Shown: positions 9,565-22,220 of the stretch, piece after piece
How the letters are laid out: each line of letters opens with the position of its first letter
How positions within the stretch are numbered: position 1 is the stretch's first letter
From: Palsa-883 sp963847615
GTDB lineage: Bacteria; Pseudomonadota; Alphaproteobacteria; Acetobacterales; Acetobacteraceae
DNA length: 64,000 nt
Direction: 5' to 3'
Assembly (NCBI GenBank): GCA_963847615.1
Contig: CAWKAN010000018.1
Span: 124,001-188,000, forward strand
Notes under the pieces: model-generated
The model's input: only the letters and a program-made list of their open reading frames with translations
What the model was told of the DNA's origin: nothing
Database searches by the model: none
Made by a program: the position numbers and the translations under genes

Positions 9565-11655
9565 TCACCCCGCCGCCAGCGTCCGCATCGCCGCCCGCCG
9601 CTCGAACACCCGCAGCAGCACCCGCACCGCCCGCCCGCGGTCGCTCTGCAACGTCGGATCGCGCTGCAACAGCACCGCCGCATCGCGATGCGCCATGTGC
9701 AGCAGCCCTTCATGCGCCACCGGGTCGGCCAGCCGCAGCCCCGGCAGCCCGGCCTGGCGCGTGCCCAGCGCATCCCCCCCGCCGCGCAGCCGGAAATCCT
9801 CATCGGCGATGACGAACCCGTCATCCGTGTCGCGCAGCAGCGTCAGCCGCCGCCGCGCCGTGCCGCCCAGATGCGGGTCATGCAGCAACAGGCAGAAACT
9901 TGCCGCGGCACCCCGCCCGACCCGCCCGCGCAACTGGTGCAACTGTGCCAGGCCGAACCGTTCCGCATGCTCCACCACCATCACCGAGGCCTCGGGCACA
10001 TCGACGCCCACCTCGACCACCGTCGTCGCCACCAGCAGCCGTACCCGCCCGGCAACGAACGCCGCCAGTGCCGCCTCGCGCAGCTCGCTCGGCTGGCGCC
10101 CATGCGCCAGCCCGACGACATCACCGAACCGCTCGCGCAACGCGGCGAAGCGCTGCTCGGCCGCGGCGACATCCAGTTCCTCGCTCTCCTCGACCAGCGG
10201 GCACACCCAGTAGATCTGCGCCCCCTCGGCCAGCTTGCGCGCCACCCCCTCGACCACCTCGTCCAGCGTATCGAGCGCGTGCAGCGTGGTGCGGATCTTC
10301 TGCCGCCCGGCCGGCTTGCCGGTCAGCCGGCTCACCTCCATCTCGCCCCATTGGGTCAGCAGCAGCGTGCGCGGGATCGGCGTCGCCGTCATCACCAGCA
10401 CGTCGGTCAGCTCGCCCTTGCCGCCCAGCGACAGCCGCTGGTCCACCCCGAAGCGGTGCTGCTCGTCGATCACCGCCAGGCCCAGGTCGTGGAACCGCAC
10501 GCTCTTCTGGAACAGCGAATGCGTCCCCACCACCAACGGGATCGACCCGTCCGCCAGCCCGGCCAGCACCTTCGCCCGCGCCTTGCCCTTCACCGAGCCG
10601 GTCAGCCCCGCCACCTCCACCGGCGCCAGCGCCGACAAGGTGCGCACATGCTGGCGCGCCAGAATTTCGGTCGGCGCCATCAGCGCGGCCTGCGCGCCGG
10701 CCTCCACCGCACGCAGCATCGCCAGCAGCGCCACCAGCGTCTTGCCCGACCCGACATCGCCCTGCAGCAGCCGCAGCATCCGCCGCGGCGCCGCCAGGTC
10801 GGCGTCGATCTCCGCCACCGCGCGCTCCTGCGAGCGGGTCGGGCGGTGGCCGAACCGCGCCAAGGCCTCGCGCCGCAGCGCGCCGTCGCCGGTCATCGCG
10901 CGGCCCGGGCGGCGGCGGATCCGGCCCCGCACCAGCGCGGTGGCGACCTGGTCGGCCAGCAGCTCGTCATAGGCCAGCCGCCGGCGCGGCGGGCTGTCCG
11001 TCAGCTCGCCGGTCGGCGGGGCAGGCGGGGCGTGCACCAGGCGCAGCGCCTCGGCGAAGCCCGGCCAGCGCTCCCGCCGCAGCAGCGCCGGGTCGTGCCA
11101 TTCGGCCAGCGCCGGCAGCCGCGCCAGCGCCTGTGTCATCGCCCAGCCGACCTGGCGCGGCCACAGGCCGGCGGTCAGCCGCCAGGCCGGATCGATCTCA
11201 GGAATGCGCTCGGGCTGCGTCGCCGGCACCACATAGTCCGGGTGCGGCATCGTCAGCTGGTTGCCGTAGCGCTCCAGCTTGCCGGAAACCAGCAGCTTCG
11301 CGCCCGGCGCCATCAGCTCGGCGCGGGTGAAATGGAAGAACACCAGCTCGGCGAACCCGGTGCCGTCGGTCACCACCACGCGGTAGGGCTGGCGGGGGTT
11401 GGCGGGCGGCTCGTGGCGCACCACCTCGATCGCCAGGGTCGCCACCTGGCCGGGCTTGGCGCCTTGCAGTGCCTGCTTCAGCGTCGGCCGGGCGCGCCGG
11501 TCCAGATACCCCTCGGGCAGATGAAACAGCAGATCGATCACCCGCTCGCCGCCGGTCGCGCGCTTCAGCAGCCCCGCCACGGTCGGGCTTATGCCGCGGA
11601 GCGTGGTCAGGGGCGCGAAAAGCGGGACGAGCTGATCAGGTTGCACGGCTGACAC
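9565..11655 (-). CDS. recG: ATP-dependent DNA helicase RecG
   Basis: RecG regresses stalled replication forks and branch-migrates Holliday junctions. The 696-residue product has the N-terminal wedge/OB domain (about 1-240), then helicase motifs: Walker A GDVGSGKT, APTEILARQH, the DEQH box in VIDEQHRFG, MTATPIPRTL, and motif VI QLRGRVGRG. Length is normal. The start is GTG at 11655; the divergent sdhE ATG is only 33 bp away, so the two promoters must overlap or lie inside the neighbouring coding sequence. Confidence 0.97.
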   Translation of the reverse strand: MSAVQPDQLVPLFAPLTTLRGISPTVAGLLKRATGGERVIDLLFHLPEGYLDRRARPTLKQALQGAKPGQVATLAIEVVRHEPPANPRQPYRVVVTDGTGFAELVFFHFTRAELMAPGAKLLVSGKLERYGNQLTMPHPDYVVPATQPERIPEIDPAWRLTAGLWPRQVGWAMTQALARLPALAEWHDPALLRRERWPGFAEALRLVHAPPAPPTGELTDSPPRRRLAYDELLADQVATALVRGRIRRRPGRAMTGDGALRREALARFGHRPTRSQERAVAEIDADLAAPRRMLRLLQGDVGSGKTLVALLAMLRAVEAGAQAALMAPTEILARQHVRTLSALAPVEVAGLTGSVKGKARAKVLAGLADGSIPLVVGTHSLFQKSVRFHDLGLAVIDEQHRFGVDQRLSLGGKGELTDVLVMTATPIPRTLLLTQWGEMEVSRLTGKPAGRQKIRTTLHALDTLDEVVEGVARKLAEGAQIYWVCPLVEESEELDVAAAEQRFAALRERFGDVVGLAHGRQPSELREAALAAFVAGRVRLLVATTVVEVGVDVPEASVMVVEHAERFGLAQLHQLRGRVGRGAAASFCLLLHDPHLGGTARRRLTLLRDTDDGFVIADEDFRLRGGGDALGTRQAGLPGLRLADPVAHEGLLHMAHRDAAVLLQRDPTLQSDRGRAVRVLLRVFERRAAMRTLAAG

Positions 11656-11688
11656 GATGTGATGGCGCGGTTATATGACACCGCCTTG

Positions 11689-12020
11689 ATGAGCCAACCA
11701 CCTCCTGTCCCCGCGTCCGCGCCCTCGGCCGCACCCACCGCCGCGGCCGCCCCGCTCGACGCGCGGCGCCGGCGCCTGCTGTTCCGCGCCACGCACCGCG
11801 GCACCCATGAGAACGACCTGATGCTGGGTGGTTTCGTTCGCGCCCACCTGGCGGCGTTCGACGCGGCCGAGCTGACGGCACTGGAAGCCCTGCTGGACCT
11901 GCCCGACCCCGATCTCGCCGACTGGCTCACCGGCCGCCAACCGATCCCCCCCGAACCGGACATGCCGCTGCACCCCCACGTCTGGCCGATGCTGCATCGC
12001 ATCCGCGCGGCGGTCGGCCG

Positions 12021-12024
<4 letters not shown>
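11689..12024 (+). CDS. sdhE: FAD assembly factor SdhE
   Basis: SdhE (succinate dehydrogenase assembly factor 2) promotes covalent FAD attachment to SdhA. The signature RGTHENDLMLGGF (the RGxxE motif, about residues 40-52) is followed by the helical bundle LTALEALLDLPDPDLADWL. A Pro/Ala-rich N-terminal tail of about 25 residues precedes the domain. ATG 11689 is preferred to an upstream in-frame ATG that would overlap the recG start. The stop overlaps the mfd ATG (ATGA). The recG-sdhE-mfd neighbourhood is common in alphaproteobacteria. Confidence 0.92.
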
Positions 12025-15515
<3,491 letters not shown>

Positions 15516-15596
15516 CGACGCAGGCGTAACGATGCCGACGCAACGATGCCGGCGCAACGACGTCAACGTAACGATGCCGACGTAACGATGTAGGGC
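15516..15596. repeat. 14-bp tandem repeat (about six units) after mfd
   Basis: Units of roughly CGTAACGATGCCGA recur with period 14, with variants such as CGCAACGATGCCGG and CGCAACGACGTCAA. The array begins at the mfd stop codon and runs into a REP-like pair. There are no spacers, so it is not CRISPR. Confidence 0.75.
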
Positions 15597-15696
15597 GGAA
15601 CAGCGTAGCGCATTCCGCCTTCCCCGGCCACCGCCACTGATCCGCCATAGGAACGGCATGGCCGGCGGCGGAAGACGCTTCGCTCTTCCGCCCTAC
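15590..15696. repeat. REP-like inverted pair (GTAGGGCGGAA family)
   Basis: A 30-base unit beginning GTAGGGCGGAACAGCG and ending TTCCGCC (15590-15619) recurs in inverted orientation ending at 15696. Each unit is itself a near palindrome (GGCGGAA...TTCCGCC). The same unit pair is found at 40354-40490. It lies between the convergent mfd and MFS genes. Confidence 0.78.
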
Positions 15697-15704
15697 GGCT
15701 GCAA

Positions 15705-17084
15705 CTACGCCTCGCCCCGGCGCCGCGCCCGCGCGCCCAGCATCCCCAGCACCACCGCCGTCAGCCCCGCCGCCAGCACGAACGCGCCGCGAATCCCGAA
15801 CAGGAACGCCGCCGCATCCCCCGCGCCCCGCGCCATCGCCACCCCCCGTAGCGTCTGGAACGCCAGCATCAGCAGCGTCGCGCCCAGCACCACGCCCCCG
15901 GTGCGCGTCAGCATCCCCAGGCTGCCGGCCACGCCGCGATCCCGCCGGGGGATGGTTCCCGTCACGATGTCGAAATAGGCGACCTGGAACAGCCCCAGCC
16001 CGAACCCCTGGGCGAACATCGCCAGCGCCAGCAGGCCGACCCCGCCGCGTCCCGCCAGCAGCGCGATCCCCCCCAGCCCCAGGGTGGCGAACAGCGCCCC
16101 GATCACCGTCAGCCGCTGCGGATTGCGCCGCCCCGCCAGCCGCCCGGCGATCGGCGCCGCCAGCATCAGGCCCAGCGGCGAGCTCGCCAGCACCAGCCCG
16201 AGCGATCGCGCCCCCAGGCCGGCGACGCGATCCAGATAGAACGGCAGCAGCAGCATGATCGCGAAACCGGCCAGGTTCATCAGCGCATGGCCCAGATTGA
16301 CCGCGGCGAACCCAGCGATGCGGAACAGCCGCAAGTCGATGATCGGCCGCGCCGCAAGCCGCTCCTGCCGCACGAAGCCCCACAGGCCGCCCAGCGTCAC
16401 CACCGCGAACGCCGCCGCCTCCGCCGGCACGCGCACCCGGGTCAGCGTCAGCAGCAGCGCCCCGATCGTCAGCATCAGCAGCGCCGCGCCCGGCGCGTCG
16501 AACCGCTCACGCCCGGTCACCGCGGAGCGCGGCGGGACCGGCAGCGCGAAAGCCAGCGCGCAACTCCCCAGCGCAATCGGCGCACGGGCCCAGAACACCG
16601 CGCTCCAGCCCCAGCGGCTGACGATCACCCCGGCGATCAGCGGCCCCAGCGCCGAGCCCAGCCCGAACATCATCGTGTAGAGGCCGAGCACCCGGGCGCG
16701 GCGGTCCTCCGCCACGAAGCCGGTGACCAGCGCGGCGCCGCAGCTCAGCACCAGCCCGGCGCCGACGCCCTGCAGGCAGCGGGCGAACAGCAGCCAGCCA
16801 TAGGACGGCGCCGCGCCGCACAGCACGAACGCCACCCCGCTCCACGCCGTGCCGGCCAGGAAGATGCGCCGGTGGCCGATCATGTCGCCGATGCGGCCGA
16901 ACACCAGCAGCAAGCTGGCATGGGTCAGCGTGTAGCTGATCACCAGCCATTGGATGTCCGGAATACCCAGGTCGAAACGCTGGATGATCGAGGGGAAATC
17001 CAGGTTCACCATCGAATTGAGCGGCACCACCAACGTGCCCAGGCACACCACCAGCACGCGCGACAGCGGCAGAATTCCCCCCAT
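15705..17084 (-). CDS. MFS drug/solute exporter (DHA2-like)
   Basis: An inner-membrane transporter of the major facilitator superfamily with about 14 hydrophobic segments over 459 residues, matching the 14-TM drug:H+ antiporter group. Motif A appears as FGRIGDMIGHRR between TM2 and TM3. Other family segments are ARCLQGVGAGLVLS and MMFGLGSALGPLIAGVI (motif C-like). The C-terminus is Arg-rich (RARRRGEA). ATG 17084 is chosen because it begins directly before TM1; an ATG 13 codons upstream is possible. Substrate is unknown. Confidence 0.85.
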   Translation of the reverse strand: MGGILPLSRVLVVCLGTLVVPLNSMVNLDFPSIIQRFDLGIPDIQWLVISYTLTHASLLLVFGRIGDMIGHRRIFLAGTAWSGVAFVLCGAAPSYGWLLFARCLQGVGAGLVLSCGAALVTGFVAEDRRARVLGLYTMMFGLGSALGPLIAGVIVSRWGWSAVFWARAPIALGSCALAFALPVPPRSAVTGRERFDAPGAALLMLTIGALLLTLTRVRVPAEAAAFAVVTLGGLWGFVRQERLAARPIIDLRLFRIAGFAAVNLGHALMNLAGFAIMLLLPFYLDRVAGLGARSLGLVLASSPLGLMLAAPIAGRLAGRRNPQRLTVIGALFATLGLGGIALLAGRGGVGLLALAMFAQGFGLGLFQVAYFDIVTGTIPRRDRGVAGSLGMLTRTGGVVLGATLLMLAFQTLRGVAMARGAGDAAAFLFGIRGAFVLAAGLTAVVLGMLGARARRRGEA

Positions 17085-17207
17085 GCCGGTCCCCCCACGC
17101 GCCCCCGCCGAGGCCGAAAACACGCCGGGCCAGGCAACGCTCGCGCGCAGCCCGGCCCGGCAAGGCGGAGGCGGTCAGCCCCGCTTTGGTCTTGGCGCGG
17201 CTTGGTC

Positions 17208-17477
17208 TCAGACCGACTTTTTCAGCGTCGGCGAGGCCTTGAAGCGCACGGTCTTGCCGGCCTTCACCTTGATCGCCTCGCCGGTGCGCGGGTTCAGCCC
17301 CTTGCGCGCCTTGGTCTTGCGCACCGTGAAGGTGCCGAAGCTCGGCAGGGTGAACTTGCCCGCCTTCTTCAGCTCCTTGACGATGGCGTCCATCATGTCG
17401 CCGGCGGCCCGATTTGCCGCGGCGCCGGTCAGTTCCGCCGATTCCTGCAGGACCCCGGCGATGAAGGCTTTGGACAT
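17208..17477 (-). CDS. hup: DNA-binding protein HU
   Basis: An 89-residue histone-like nucleoid protein. It has the HU/IHF fold pattern: MSKAFIAGVLQESAELTG, LPSFGTFTVRKTKARKGLNP (the loop and GxF motif) and the minor-groove-inserting RTGEAIKVKAGKTVRFKAS. GEAIKV rather than the usual IHF sequence favours HU. Start ATG 17477 has GAGGAGC upstream. It is monocistronic, flanked by an MFS gene and a palindromic element. Confidence 0.93.
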   Translation of the reverse strand: MSKAFIAGVLQESAELTGAAANRAAGDMMDAIVKELKKAGKFTLPSFGTFTVRKTKARKGLNPRTGEAIKVKAGKTVRFKASPTLKKSV

Positions 17478-17642
17478 GCTTTGCTCCTCGTTCGATCGAG
17501 TGTGTGCCACGCTCTTCCGACGACGGGACCATGCATGCCGCTCCGGTGTGGATAAATCACCTGGCCAAGCGAATCGCCGCGTCGTGCCGCAATGTTTAGA
17601 CAGACCCCGCGGATTCGCGCCAGAGGGGACTGCAGCGGCCGA

Positions 17643-17953
17643 GCCGGCGGAAGAAGGAAGGCTGGGGCTTCGCCCCAGACCCCACCAGGGGGCTTTGCCC
17701 CCTGGACCCCCACCAGAGGCAGCGGCCTCTGGACTTCATGACTGGGAGTGTGGGGAGGGGAAGGGGGCGTGGGGGCAGGGCGCCGGTGCCGTCGGTCGCG
17801 ACCGACGGCACCGGCGCCCTGCCCCCACGCCCCCTTCCCCTCCCCACACTCCCAGTCCGGGGTTCCAAGGGCTCCGCCCTTGGCGGGGTTCCAAGGGGCA
17901 GCGCCCCTTGGCGGGGTCTGGGGCGGAGCCCCAGCCTTGCTTCGCCCGCCGGC
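17643..17953 (+). repeat. Multi-hairpin palindromic element, copy 2
   Basis: It has the same module order as copy 1 (GGGGCTTCGCCCC, AGGGGGCTTTGCCCCCT, AGAGGCAGCGGCCTCT, palindrome, AAGGGCTCCGCCCTT, AAGGGGCAGCGCCCCTT, GGGGCGGAGCCCC). The central palindrome is 17741-17856 (116 bp, centre TCGCGA), with core GGCGCCGGTGCCGTCGG unrelated to copy 1. The outer arms (GCCGGCGG.../...CCGCCGGC) are also different from the other copies but complementary to each other. The right end is one base from the phoB stop codon. Confidence 0.9.
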
Positions 17954-17954
17954 C

Positions 17955-18671
17955 TCAGACCGGCTCCGTATCCAATGCGTAGCCCGCCGCGCGCACGGTG
18001 CGCACCACGTCCAGTTCGCCGGTTCCGTTGATTGCCTTGCGCAGTCGGCGGATGTGCACGTCCACCGTGCGCGGCTCGACATGGATGTCCGGCCCCCACA
18101 CCGCGTCCAGCACCTCCTCGCGCGAGAACACCCGGCGTGGGTGCTGCATGAAGAACTCCAGCAGCCGGAACTCGGTCGGGCCCAGGTGCACCGCCCGGCC
18201 GTTGCGGCTGACCCGGTGCGCCGACAGGTCCAGGGAGATGTCGTGGAACGCCAGCAGCCCCTTCGCCGGCACCGCGTTGGACCGGCGCAGCAGCGCGCGC
18301 ATCCGCGCCAGCAGCGCGTCCATGTTGAACGGCTTGGTGATGTAGTCGTCGGCCCCGGTGTTGAGGCCGCGCACGGCGTCCTGATCCTCGGTGCGCGCGG
18401 TCACCATGATGACCGGCAGGTCGCGCGTGGCCGGGCGGCGGCGGATCTGGCGGCAGACCTCGAGGCCGGACATCACCGGCAGCATCCAGTCGAGCAGCAC
18501 CAGGTCGGGCGGCGTCTCGGCGATGCGGGTCATCGCCTCCTGGCCGTCGGCGGCCTCCTCGACGCGGAAGCCCTGCTTTTCCAGGTTGTAGCGCAGCATG
18601 GTGGCGAGCGCGGCCTCGTCCTCCACCACCAGCACCAGCGGCTTGAACAGGCCGGACGGTCCATCAAGCAT
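17955..18671 (-). CDS. phoB: Phosphate response regulator PhoB
   Basis: An OmpR/PhoB-type response regulator of 238 residues. The receiver domain (about 10-125) has the acidic pocket VVEDEA, the phospho-acceptor Asp in DLVLLDWMLPVMSG and Lys in YITKPFN. The C-terminal winged helix (about 145-235) has HLGPTEFRLLEFFMQHPRRV and DVHIRRLRKAI. It activates pst and other Pho genes when phosphate is scarce. ATG 18671 has GAGGGA upstream; a GTG at 18707 overlapping the phoU stop would add 12 residues. It is the last gene of the pst operon; its kinase PhoR is not in the window. Confidence 0.95.
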   Translation of the reverse strand: MLDGPSGLFKPLVLVVEDEAALATMLRYNLEKQGFRVEEAADGQEAMTRIAETPPDLVLLDWMLPVMSGLEVCRQIRRRPATRDLPVIMVTARTEDQDAVRGLNTGADDYITKPFNMDALLARMRALLRRSNAVPAKGLLAFHDISLDLSAHRVSRNGRAVHLGPTEFRLLEFFMQHPRRVFSREEVLDAVWGPDIHVEPRTVDVHIRRLRKAINGTGELDVVRTVRAAGYALDTEPV

Positions 18672-18703
18672 GTCTTGTCCCTCGGTTCGGAGTTGGCCGG
18701 GCG

Positions 18704-19423
18704 TCACTCACGCGGCCGTACCACGGCATAGGCCGAGGTGTCGCCTTTCGGGCGCGCCCCGCTCAGCGGTTCGCCGGTCACCGCGTAGTACACGGTCTCG
18801 GCGATGTTGGTCGCGTGATCGCCGATGCGTTCCAGGTTCTTGGCGATGAACAGCAGGTGGGTGCACGGCGTGATATTGCGCGGGTCTTCCATCATGTAGG
18901 TAATCAGCTCGCGGAACACCGTGTTGTACAGGTCGTCGATCTTCTCGTCGGAGCGCCAGACCTGGATCGCCTTGGCGGTGTCGTTCTCGCTCACCGCGTC
19001 CATGATCAGCTTGAGATTGGCCTGCACGAGCTGCGCCATGTGGCCGAGCCCGGATAGGCTGATCGGCAACTGGAACTGGCTGAGCACGATGCTGCGCTTC
19101 GCTACGTTGGCGGCGTAGTCGCCCATGCGTTCCAGATCGCCGGTGATCTTCAGCGCCGCGACGATGTTGCGCAGATCGGCGGCCATCGGCTGGCGCAGCG
19201 CCAGCAGGCGGATGACGAACTGTTCCACCTCGCGCTCGATCGCGTCCACCTTCGGATCGCCCTCGACCACGCGCGCCGCCGTCTCGGCGTCACGATTCAT
19301 GATGGCTTCGGCCGCGAGCGCCACCTGGCTTTCGACCATGCCGCCCATCTCGGTGATCAGGTTGCCGAGTCGCTTCAGTTCCTGATCGTAGCTCTTGACC
19401 AGATGCTCGGGGGCGTCGGTCAT
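18704..19423 (-). CDS. phoU: Phosphate transport regulator PhoU
   Basis: PhoU links the PstSCAB transporter to PhoR/PhoB signalling and represses the Pho regulon when phosphate is plentiful. The 239-residue protein has the two-repeat three-helix-bundle pattern, with metal-binding E/D motifs in each half: DLERMGDYAANVAKR (first) and NLERIGDHATNIAETVYY (second). ATG 19423 follows AAAGGAGC. It lies between pstB and phoB, as usual. Confidence 0.96.
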   Translation of the reverse strand: MTDAPEHLVKSYDQELKRLGNLITEMGGMVESQVALAAEAIMNRDAETAARVVEGDPKVDAIEREVEQFVIRLLALRQPMAADLRNIVAALKITGDLERMGDYAANVAKRSIVLSQFQLPISLSGLGHMAQLVQANLKLIMDAVSENDTAKAIQVWRSDEKIDDLYNTVFRELITYMMEDPRNITPCTHLLFIAKNLERIGDHATNIAETVYYAVTGEPLSGARPKGDTSAYAVVRPRE

Positions 19424-19461
19424 GGTGCTGGCTCCTTTGGGCGATTCAGCGGGGGCGCGGC

Positions 19462-20283
19462 TCAGCCGAACCGGCCGGTGATGTATTCCTGGGTGCGGCG
19501 TTCCTTCGGCGCGGTGAACAGGTCCGCCGCCGGCGCCACCTCGACCATTTCGCCGAGGTAGAAGAACGCCACCTGGTCGGCGCAGCGCGCCGCCTGCTGC
19601 ATGTTGTGCGTGACGATGGCGATGGTGAAGTCGTGTCTGAGTTCGTCGATCAGCTCCTCGACCTTCAGCGTGCTGATCGGGTCCAGCGCGCTGGTCGGCT
19701 CGTCGAGCAGGATCACCTCCGGGCGCACCGCGATGGTGCGCGCGATGCACAGCCGCTGCTGCTGTCCGCCCGACAGGCCCATCGCCGAGCTGGCCAGCCG
19801 GTCCTTCACCTCGCCCCACAGCGCGGCGCGGGTCAGCGACCATTCGACGCGCTCGTCCATCGCCGATTTGGCCAGCCGCTCGTGCAGCTTCACGCCGAAG
19901 GCGATGTTGTCGTAGATCGACATCGGGAACGGCGTCGGCTTCTGGAACACCATGCCGATGCGCGCGCGCAACGCGTTCAGGTCGATCTCCGGGCCGAGGA
20001 TGTTCACCCCGTCCATCATCACCTCGCCGGTGGCGCGCTGGCCGGGATACAGGTCGTACATCCGGTTCAGCGTGCGCAGCAGGGTGGATTTGCCGCAGCC
20101 CGACGGGCCGATCATGCCGGTCACCTGGCAATCCGGCAGGTCGAGATTGACGCCCTTCAGCGCGCGATTGTCGCCGTAGAAAAATTCGAGGTTGCGAATG
20201 GCGATACGCGGTTCGGTCATGGCAGCTTCCACACGCGATTGCGGCGTCACGATTATGCCGATCTGCCCGGAACTATCGTTCAT
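19462..20283 (-). CDS. pstB: Phosphate ABC transporter ATPase PstB
   Basis: The cytosolic ATPase of the high-affinity phosphate importer. Walker A is GPSGCGKST, the ABC signature is LSGGQQQRLCIART, Walker B is VILLDEPTSALDP and the switch His is in VTHNMQQA. It ends EYITGRFG, the standard PstB ending. The start at ATG 20283 has GGAAAG upstream and gives 273 residues; an internal ATG at 20220 gives the common 252-residue form. Confidence 0.97.
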   Translation of the reverse strand: MNDSSGQIGIIVTPQSRVEAAMTEPRIAIRNLEFFYGDNRALKGVNLDLPDCQVTGMIGPSGCGKSTLLRTLNRMYDLYPGQRATGEVMMDGVNILGPEIDLNALRARIGMVFQKPTPFPMSIYDNIAFGVKLHERLAKSAMDERVEWSLTRAALWGEVKDRLASSAMGLSGGQQQRLCIARTIAVRPEVILLDEPTSALDPISTLKVEELIDELRHDFTIAIVTHNMQQAARCADQVAFFYLGEMVEVAPAADLFTAPKERRTQEYITGRFG

Positions 20284-20304
20284 TGTTGGGGTCTTTCCAT
20301 ACGC

Positions 20305-21171
20305 CTATCCATGCTTCCCGCGCAGCGCGGCGCGCGCACCGACGCTGACCACCAGCACCAGCAGCGTCATGATCAGCGCGCCCGCCCAGGCGAGGCTGTG
20401 CCAGTCCTCATAGGGGCTCAGCGCGTACTGAAAGATCACGACGGGAATGTTGGCCATCGGGTTGGCCGGGTTGGCGGTCCAATACTGGTTGTTGAGCGCG
20501 GTGAACAGCAGCGGCGCGGTTTCGCCGCTGATCCGCGCCACCGCGAGCAGGATGCCGGTCATGATCCCGGTGCGCGCCGCCGGCCACAGCACGCTGGTGA
20601 CCATGCGCCATTTCGGCGCGCCCAGCGCCAAGGTGGCTTCGCGCAGCGTGATGGGAACCAGCCGCAGCGTCTCGTCGCTGGTGCGCACCACCACGGGCAA
20701 CAGGATCAGCGACAGCGCGATCGCGCCGGCCCAGCCGGAGAAATGCCCGACCTGGCGCACCACCAGCTCGTAGACGAACAGGCCGATCACGATCGAGGGC
20801 GCCGAGAGCAGGATGTCGTTGATGAAGCGGACGATCTCGGCGATCGGCCGGCCGTGCTTGTATTCGGCCAGCCAGGTGCCGGCCATCACGCCGACCGGCG
20901 TGCCGATCACCACGCCGACGGCGATCATGATGGCGCTGCCGACCAGCGCGTTGAGCAGCCCGCCGGCGGTGCCCGGCGGCGGCGTCATCTGGGTGAACAG
21001 CCGCGGGCTGAGCGCGGCGAAGCCGTTGACCAGCGTCGCACCCAGGATCCAGATCAGCCAGAACAGCGCGAACAGCGTCACCGCGGTGGCGAAGCTCAGC
21101 CCCGCCAGGTTGACCAGCTTGCGCCGGCGCGCGAGCCCGGCGTCGCGCACCCGGCCGAGTGTCGCGCTCAT
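20305..21171 (-). CDS. pstA: Phosphate ABC transporter permease PstA
   Basis: One of the two inner-membrane permeases of the Pst importer, 288 residues with six hydrophobic segments. The cytoplasmic coupling (EAA) loop contains REATLALGAPKWRMVTSVLWPAA, and ISGETAPLLFTALNNQYW is the PstA-specific signature. The start ATG overlaps the pstC stop. Confidence 0.97.
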   Translation of the reverse strand: MSATLGRVRDAGLARRRKLVNLAGLSFATAVTLFALFWLIWILGATLVNGFAALSPRLFTQMTPPPGTAGGLLNALVGSAIMIAVGVVIGTPVGVMAGTWLAEYKHGRPIAEIVRFINDILLSAPSIVIGLFVYELVVRQVGHFSGWAGAIALSLILLPVVVRTSDETLRLVPITLREATLALGAPKWRMVTSVLWPAARTGIMTGILLAVARISGETAPLLFTALNNQYWTANPANPMANIPVVIFQYALSPYEDWHSLAWAGALIMTLLVLVVSVGARAALRGKHG

Positions 21172-22145
21172 GCCCCGCCGCCCTGGCGCGCCATCCGCCG
21201 CAGCATGAGTTTCGCGGCGGCCAGCACGATGAAGGTGACCACGAACAGCAGGAAGCCGAGCGCGATCAGCGCCGACAGGTAGAGCTGCGAGTCGGCCTCG
21301 GTGAACTCGTTGGCGATCGCCGCGGAGATGGAGTTGCTCGGCATCAGCAGCGAGATATTGAAGTCGTGCGCGTTGCCGAGCACGAAGGTCACCGCCATCG
21401 TCTCGCCGAGCGCCCGGCCGAGGCCGAGAAAGATGCCGCCCACCACGGCGGTGCGGGTGTACGGCAGCACCACGCTGCGCACCACTTCCCAGCGCGTCGC
21501 GCCAAGCGCGAACGAGGCTTCGCGCAACTGCGGCGGCACCAGGGCGAACACGTCGCGCATCACCGAGGAGACGAACGGGATCACCATGATGCCGAGGATG
21601 ATGCCGGCGGTCAGCATGCCGATGCCGAGCGGCGGCCCGGAAAACAGCACGCCGATCCCGGGCAGCGCGCCCAGGTTGGCGTCGATCCAGGGTTCGATGT
21701 AGTTCGACATGATCGGCACGAAGATGAACAGCCCCCACATGCCGTAGATGATCGAGGGCACGCCGGCGAGCAGTTCGATCGCCGCGGCGACCGGTCCGCG
21801 CAGGCGGGCCGGCGCCACCTCGGTCAGGAACACCGCGATGCCGAAGCTGACCGGCACCGCCATGAGCATGGCCAGCGCCGAGGTGACCAGGGTGCCGTAG
21901 ATCGCCACGCCGGCGCCGAAACGCTTGGTCACCGGGTTCCAGTCGGTGCTGTAAATGAACGACAACCCGAACGTGCGCAGCGCCGGGAAACCGCCATACA
22001 GCATGGACAGCGCCACCAGGCTCAGCACGATCAGCACCAGCCAGGCCGCGGCGGCGGCGGCCGAGTCGAACAGGGCATCGCCCAATTTCAGCCGGCGGCG
22101 CGCCGTACCGTGTCGGGTCAGACCGGCGAGGGTGGTGGACGACAC
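21168..22145 (-). CDS. pstC: Phosphate ABC transporter permease PstC
   Basis: The second permease, 325 residues with six transmembrane segments. Diagnostic parts are AAAIELLAGVPSIIYGMWGL and the EAA loop LREASFALGATRWEVVRSVV, followed by GRALGETMAVTFVLGN. The start is GTG at 22145, 75 bp after pstS. Confidence 0.97.
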   Translation of the reverse strand: MSSTTLAGLTRHGTARRRLKLGDALFDSAAAAAAWLVLIVLSLVALSMLYGGFPALRTFGLSFIYSTDWNPVTKRFGAGVAIYGTLVTSALAMLMAVPVSFGIAVFLTEVAPARLRGPVAAAIELLAGVPSIIYGMWGLFIFVPIMSNYIEPWIDANLGALPGIGVLFSGPPLGIGMLTAGIILGIMVIPFVSSVMRDVFALVPPQLREASFALGATRWEVVRSVVLPYTRTAVVGGIFLGLGRALGETMAVTFVLGNAHDFNISLLMPSNSISAAIANEFTEADSQLYLSALIALGFLLFVVTFIVLAAAKLMLRRMARQGGGA

Positions 22146-22220
22146 GAAGCGGGCTCCATCGGCAAGTTGGGTTGCAGCGCCGTGTGCGGACGGGGCGAGG
22201 CCCCGCCCGTACCCCGGGGT

